Shown here in pieces: positions 59,348 to 64,000 of a stretch of DNA of 64,000 nt. Location: positions 58,375,067 through 58,439,066 of the forward strand of contig CM018698.1 in the NCBI GenBank assembly GCA_009363875.1, in the 5' to 3' direction. Every line of letters starts with the position of its first letter. Position 1 is the first letter of the stretch. The stretch comes from Mikania micrantha (taxonomy: Eukaryota; Streptophyta; Magnoliopsida; Asterales; Asteraceae). The translations under genes and the position numbers were made by a program. The notes under the pieces are model-generated. The model searched no databases. It saw only the letters and a program-made list of their open reading frames with translations, and was not told where the DNA came from.

Positions 59348-60879
59348 GATATCCTGTGATTCTTGATCTCTTGATTCTCCTGATTTTGACTTTGATATTG
59401 ATTTCATTTGATCGTTCATGTTATTGCCCGTATAGCCTGACTACAAGAGTCTTCTATACCTGAGAGGGACTTTATATGTGTGTTACACGTGGTCTTGATT
59501 CCATATACAACTGACATCCACCTTGACTTGAGTATTAATGAGTTCATTAGATCATAATGATTTCATTATTTCAATGAGTCACACACATTTATGATTTCTG
59601 ATCTCTTGAGTCTCTTGATTCGTGATTCTTTGAGTTCTCATGATTTTGAATGATAATTGATTTGATTTGATTATGATTCTTGGGCCTCAGATCACACACT
59701 GAGTTATGATTCCCTTGAATATGATCGTTTGATTTTGTTCATTTGATTTCACTTTGAGTTTAGGTTCTTGAATTTGAACTTGATGGACTATGGGTTGAAT
59801 TAGGATTTAAATTTAAGGTATTACTCTTAAGAGTACTTAAATTTATTAGATCACTAGATCTGTTCAATAATTTCCTAGACAGGAGTCTAGGAGTATCCAC
59901 AAACATATATATGTACAACATATAATAAATAAAAGCATTTAAATAAACAGTTTAAGTAAAACAGTTTACGCATGCTTCTCAGCCCCGCGTTTTAAAACAA
60001 AAATGTTTAGAAAAGGGGCAATGAACTCACCTGTGTTGCTCTGAATAGAATTACCACAAAATGTGCGCTCGTTGGTTGTAGCTTAAGTATCTTCAGTACC
60101 TGAGTTGTTTTAAGAGGATTTCGAATACGATAAGTATGTATAGTAGTCGTCGTGTCTAAGGTTTGGTCTGGGTGTGCAACTAAGTGTCCTAAATTACTAG
60201 TGTGTTTCTATCTAACTGATCTAACTTATTACCCATTATTAACCCATGTTCTCATATTATTAGCTACTAAACCCTAGATAATCAGGGTTCATTTTAATTA
60301 CTCACAAGTCTTTTATTTAACACATTTTTAAGTTAATTTTATTTTTCAAGTTAAACTTTTATTTAGAAATCATTTATTCTAATTTAATAAAGTTTACAAT
60401 TTAACTTCTTTTATTAAAAACATAATTAATTTAAGTGGAAAAATGTTTACATATGATGGGCTTATATTAAGCCCATTGGGCCATCCTTGACCCATTTATA
60501 AGACTTTGATCGTCCCATGATCCTTTGAATAACTCGTACTAGATAATTCGAATGAATCGTCTAGACTAGTTATATGTCCTTACGAAATTCCTAAGGATTA
60601 GGTGCTAATAGTTACATTAACACGCTTATCCTTTGCTTATTGTTTTACTCTTCGTGATTTCTCAAATATGTCAAACACATAATAATGTTCAAATCCATGT
60701 TTTACTGATAATAAAGTTTAAGAAAATTATTGTTATCTCAAACTCTAATCCATGCTTTCCTCAATATTGTTTAGAATTCTTGGTATTAAAACCTAGTAGG
60801 TTATCCTCTCTCCATGCATGCATACTACATACAAGGTTCATGCATGCATGAACAACTAACTTCGATTCAAACCTTGATC

Positions 60880-61330
60880 GATTAGAGGCCGACTAGATTC
60901 TGGCCGAAGAAGATCATCTTGGCCGAATAACAATGGCCGAATGTGAGCCTTGTCGAATGAGGCCTAGGGGCGAATGTAGTAGGCCGATTGACTATAGTCG
61001 AATGGTCCTTGATTCGGGTGGAGGGAGGGGCGAATGGCAGAACCGATTGAGTGGAATCATTCGCCGAATGAAGGGCTGCCGATTAACCAGACTACTTGGC
61101 CGATCGAATAGCTAGTGGCGACAAGGGCCTGGCCGATTGAACCAAGTGGCGAATGAACCTGGGTCGACTGGAATATCGGCCGAATGAGACTACTGCCGAA
61201 GGAAACCCCTATCCATTCGGCGAATGACTGGACATGTGAAGGGGGTTGTTCATTCGACGAATGAGTGAAGTTACCCCTTTCGGCGAATGAGGATCTATCC
61301 TCATTCGGCGGGCTGGTCATGTGGCCATTC
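60880..61330. repeat. cluster of gccgaatg-type motifs in the solo LTR
   Basis: Variants of ggccgaatg, gccgatt and cgaatga recur about every 15-30 bp, more than twenty times, in both orientations, in a GC-richer patch. Includes a hairpin-like pair of tcattcggcg and cgccgaatga types. Confidence 0.7.
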
Positions 61331-62488
61331 GGCCTGTCAAACGGATGCCATAACAGCCAAGGTTTTCGATTAGAATAACTGGATATTGAACCGAAGCTTG
61401 ACCCTACATAATTCTAGTGTATGAGTGAGTGATTCCCTAAAGTTTCTTGGCATAGAACCGGCTTGGATGTGGTGCGAACCTAAGGGTTAGAAACCCTAAA
61501 AATCGCAATACAAAACTGATTCTTACCTCAAATCGAGCGGTTTAAAGCTCAGATCCTCTGTACTTTTGGGTTCTACGTGTTGATGTGGTCGTTTAGGCAC
61601 CAAAATCACACGATTTGGTGAAGAAATGGTTGAGTTCAAGCTAGGGTTTCTAGAGAGAGAGAGAAGAGAGAGAAAGTGACGATGATGGTGTTAGATCTGG
61701 TTGGTGGGGGAAGATGAGGGAGTAAATGCCCTCATTAAAGCCTCACAATAGTGCGGGTATGTTCGGGTTCGTTCGGTTTCGCGTGGTTTCACGTAGAAAC
61801 GTCGGTTTTGCGTCGTTTTCGTTACGAAACGACTCGGTTTTAAAATAGGATTATAAAATTTATTTTAGATTGTGATTCCTAATAAATTAACTAAATATCT
61901 TTTAATTATTTAATTTACAAAATATTCATTTAACGTTTAAATCGAATCGCGCGGTCATCGCGCGTATTTGTTCGAATCGTCACCCGACCAAACACGGCGA
62001 TAACTACACTTTTCAATCTTGTTTTCTAATTATTGAATATCATTCAGAACGTTAAACTTTCAAGTTTATTCGTACAGATCGTCACCTATACGAATAACCT
62101 GTCGGTTTAGCATTCACCTAACGATATTCGTGTTGTTTTGTCCTGTAAGGCCTCACATACGTTTATACATAATAAGATCCTAACAAATAAATCACATGAT
62201 GATTCTGTGTTGCCAGATAATTATCTGACTCAAGAACCATTGTTCTGGTTTGATTTCTATGAAATGACTGTGAATTCACTGTTTCGATAATATGAATTGA
62301 TACTGTGGTTTAATCTGAACATAAAATACACTGAATTACATGAAAATTGTACCTGACTACTGTTCACGTACTGTTCACGATCACTGTTCCGGTGACGTTT
62401 CCGGCACTGATGTTACACGCTGCTCAACTCTACCTTGATTCGAGAATCTTGAAGAAGGTGATCATAACAAACTCTACGTGCTACGACC

Positions 62489-63833
62489 ATGGCGGAAAAC
62501 GCAGGAGGCGGTAACAATCAAGTCATCATGCACAGGGAGTCGGAATCATCCTTAGTTTGCCCGAAGCTTACGGCGACAAACTACAGCACATGGGTGATTT
62601 TGATGGAAGCAATGCTCGATGCAAAGGGTCTGTGGGAAACCGTCGACCCAGTAACAGGAGACAACGAAGATCAAAAGAAAATCAAGTATGCGCGAGCACT
62701 GATTTACCAATCGCTACCAGAAAACATACTTGCACAAGTTGCAAGGACAAGAAGTGCGCGGGAAATCTGGGAAGCGTTGAGGGTGCGGTTCCTAGTTGCC
62801 ACTCACGTACAACAGGCTAAACTGCAAACCCTGAAAAGAGAATTCGAAGGCCTCAAGATGTCTGATAAAGAAAGTGTGGAAGAGTTTGCAGGAAGGATGT
62901 CCGAATACGTGCAAAAGTTCAACAGTCTTGGGGAAGAATTAGAGGACAAAGTAGCGGTGAAACGATTGCTTGATGCCATGCCGCCAAGATTTATCTCCAT
63001 TGTGGCTACCATTGAACAGGTAGCTGACTTAAACACTTTGATGTTTGAAGATTGCATAGCTCGCCTAAAAGCATTTGAAGAAAGAATTAGAGGCAGTGAG
63101 GAAAGTGTCGACCGTGAAAGCATACTATTTTATGCCAAAACCGATGCTGGTCAAAAGAGGCAGTTTGACAGAGGCCACAAAAACCCTGGCCGAGGGCGTG
63201 GGACGAACAACCATGACAATGCTGGAAGAGGCCGGGGTCGAGGCCGAGGAAACAGTCAAGGTCGGGGTAGAGCATGCCCCAACAATGATCCAAGGAATGA
63301 GAATCAAAAGTGGGAAAGCAATCAAAGCCGAGGTCGGGATAAGTCTGGTGTGCGATACTACAATTGCAACTCCTACGGGCACTTCGAATGCACCAAGCCA
63401 CAGCAAGGTCAAGAAGCAAATCTCAACCAGGCTCATGAAGAAAGAAATACCCAAGGCCCTGCCCTAATGATGGCGTCCGTGGAAGAAGAAGAAGTCCTCC
63501 TGTTCGAGGACAAGGTGCATCGAAAGTATACGCCAACGACCCACATGATTCACTTGTTTGGTATTTAGACAACGGGGCCTCTAACCACATGACTGGCGTA
63601 GAAAGACACTTCATTGAATTAGACACTAAAGTCAGCGGGCTTTTCCGCTTCAGTGACGGATCATAGGTGAAGATAAAAGGCCGGGGATCCATTATTTTTC
63701 AATGCAAAAACGGGGAGCAGCGAATAGTGGACAATGTCTACTACATCCCCGAGCTATGTAGCAACATCCTAAGTCTTGGGCAAATGACCGAGATGGGATA
63801 CAAGGTGTGGATGGACGATGATAAGTTGTGGCT
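62489..63833 (+). pseudogene. Copia Gag and protease start, frameshifted and truncated
   Basis: Starts at the ATG at 62489 (MAENAGGGNNQVIMHRES). Gag domain (LTATNYSTWVILMEAML, EIWEALRVRF), Arg/Gly-rich linker, and a zinc knuckle whose first Cys is Tyr (YNCNSYGHFECTKP). A frameshift near 63520 ends the Gag frame at 63568; the protease motif DNGASNHMTG continues in another frame. TAG at 63664-63666 breaks it again, then the frame is open until the LTR at 63834. Not functional. Confidence 0.85.
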
Positions 63834-64000
63834 TGTCACACCCCCAATTTCCCACTCGTGGTGTCAGTCCACGTGGGTGTGACGTGGCCAGAATCACAGC
63901 TCAAGGTCACATAAAACACCTCTATATGCGTTTACAAATCCCATGTTTGACACACACACATAACAAAATAGTTTGCAGCGGAATAAAAGTTATCATAGCA
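63834..64000. mobile_element. LTR of another Gypsy-type element (left end only)
   Basis: Begins tgtcacacccccaatttccc in the middle of the Copia pol frame. The start is like the LTR at 36341 (tgtcacacccccaaatttc) but the following sequence differs. Runs off the window, so its class rests on the terminus only. Confidence 0.6.

Larger units (their letters stand above)
58333..62417. mobile_element. solo LTR, 4085 bp, of a Gypsy-type element
   Basis: Begins tgtcacaccccgagcc, ends ctgatgttaca, and is flanked by the 5-bp target repeat cgctg (58328-58332 and 62418-62422). No primer site, polypurine tract, coding frame or second LTR lies inside, so LTR-LTR recombination has removed the interior. The start resembles the LTRs at 36341 and 63834. 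ORFs inside are not gene-like. Confidence 0.78.
58021..64000 (+). mobile_element. Copia LTR retrotransposon, interrupted twice (3' end outside window)
   Basis: The 5' LTR (about 58021-58223) ends ctctaaca, two bases before a perfect primer site (58226-58237). The leader is cut at 58332 by a 4085-bp solo LTR; gag begins at 62489 and protease follows. Pol is then cut at 63833 by another LTR. The 3' LTR lies beyond the window, so the 5' LTR start is an estimate. Confidence 0.8.

Noticed and set aside
60933..61320. ORFs in the GC-richer patch of the solo LTR
   Set aside because: Arise from the repeated gccgaatg motif; no start context or family signal.

Overview
This is nuclear DNA from a flowering plant (eudicot). 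It has spliced plant genes (a DUF1666 gene and a NAC transcription factor), AT-rich intergenic DNA, plant-type LTR retrotransposons primed by initiator-Met tRNA, a CACTA transposon, tRNA-derived SINEs and many MITEs. The retroelement and SINE types look most like Asteraceae; that placement is inference from memory, not computed. Only two ordinary genes are clear: the 3' part of a DUF1666 gene (1-3309, +) and a FEZ/ANAC009-like NAC gene (55725-52851, -). A third gene, unrecognised, is present twice (9796-9209 and 26330-25734, both -).

Layout. 1-3309: last four exons of the DUF1666 gene, with a short SINE in an intron. About 4070-11495 and 11885-28334: an ancient direct duplication of a ~7.4 kb block, each copy carrying the unrecognised gene. 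Copy A later gained a foldback element and a 239-bp MITE. Copy B gained two Copia elements (14375-17160 and 19044-25660), so it is now ~16.4 kb. Because the other copy shows the empty site, these insertions can be mapped to the base. 28335-33540: small repeats (SINEs, a Helitron-like end, hAT-like and foldback MITEs, a CACTA end). 33543-52636: one 19.1-kb CACTA element with matching terminal repeats and a 3-bp target duplication. Inside it sits a Copia element (35484-51043, identical LTRs), and inside that Copia gag a Gypsy element (36341-47309, 2856-bp LTRs). The CACTA ends 215 bp beyond the stop codon of the NAC gene. 56600-58020: microsatellite, MITE and inverted repeats. 58021-64000: another Copia whose leader holds a 4085-bp solo LTR and whose pol is cut by a further LTR running off the window.

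How it fits together: nearly all of the window is transposable elements inserted in layers. The host genes are not an operon or pathway; DUF1666 and NAC lie on opposite strands with the repeat field between them. The most unusual items are (i) the Gypsy element whose left LTR is followed by a second copy of the Copia flank instead of its own 3' end; (ii) an extra ORF in that Gypsy between the primer binding site and gag, encoding an acidic, NLS-bearing, coiled-coil-like protein; (iii) the duplicated unrecognised gene; and (iv) a young-looking Copia with a broken coding frame. I found no convincing host-encoded new system.
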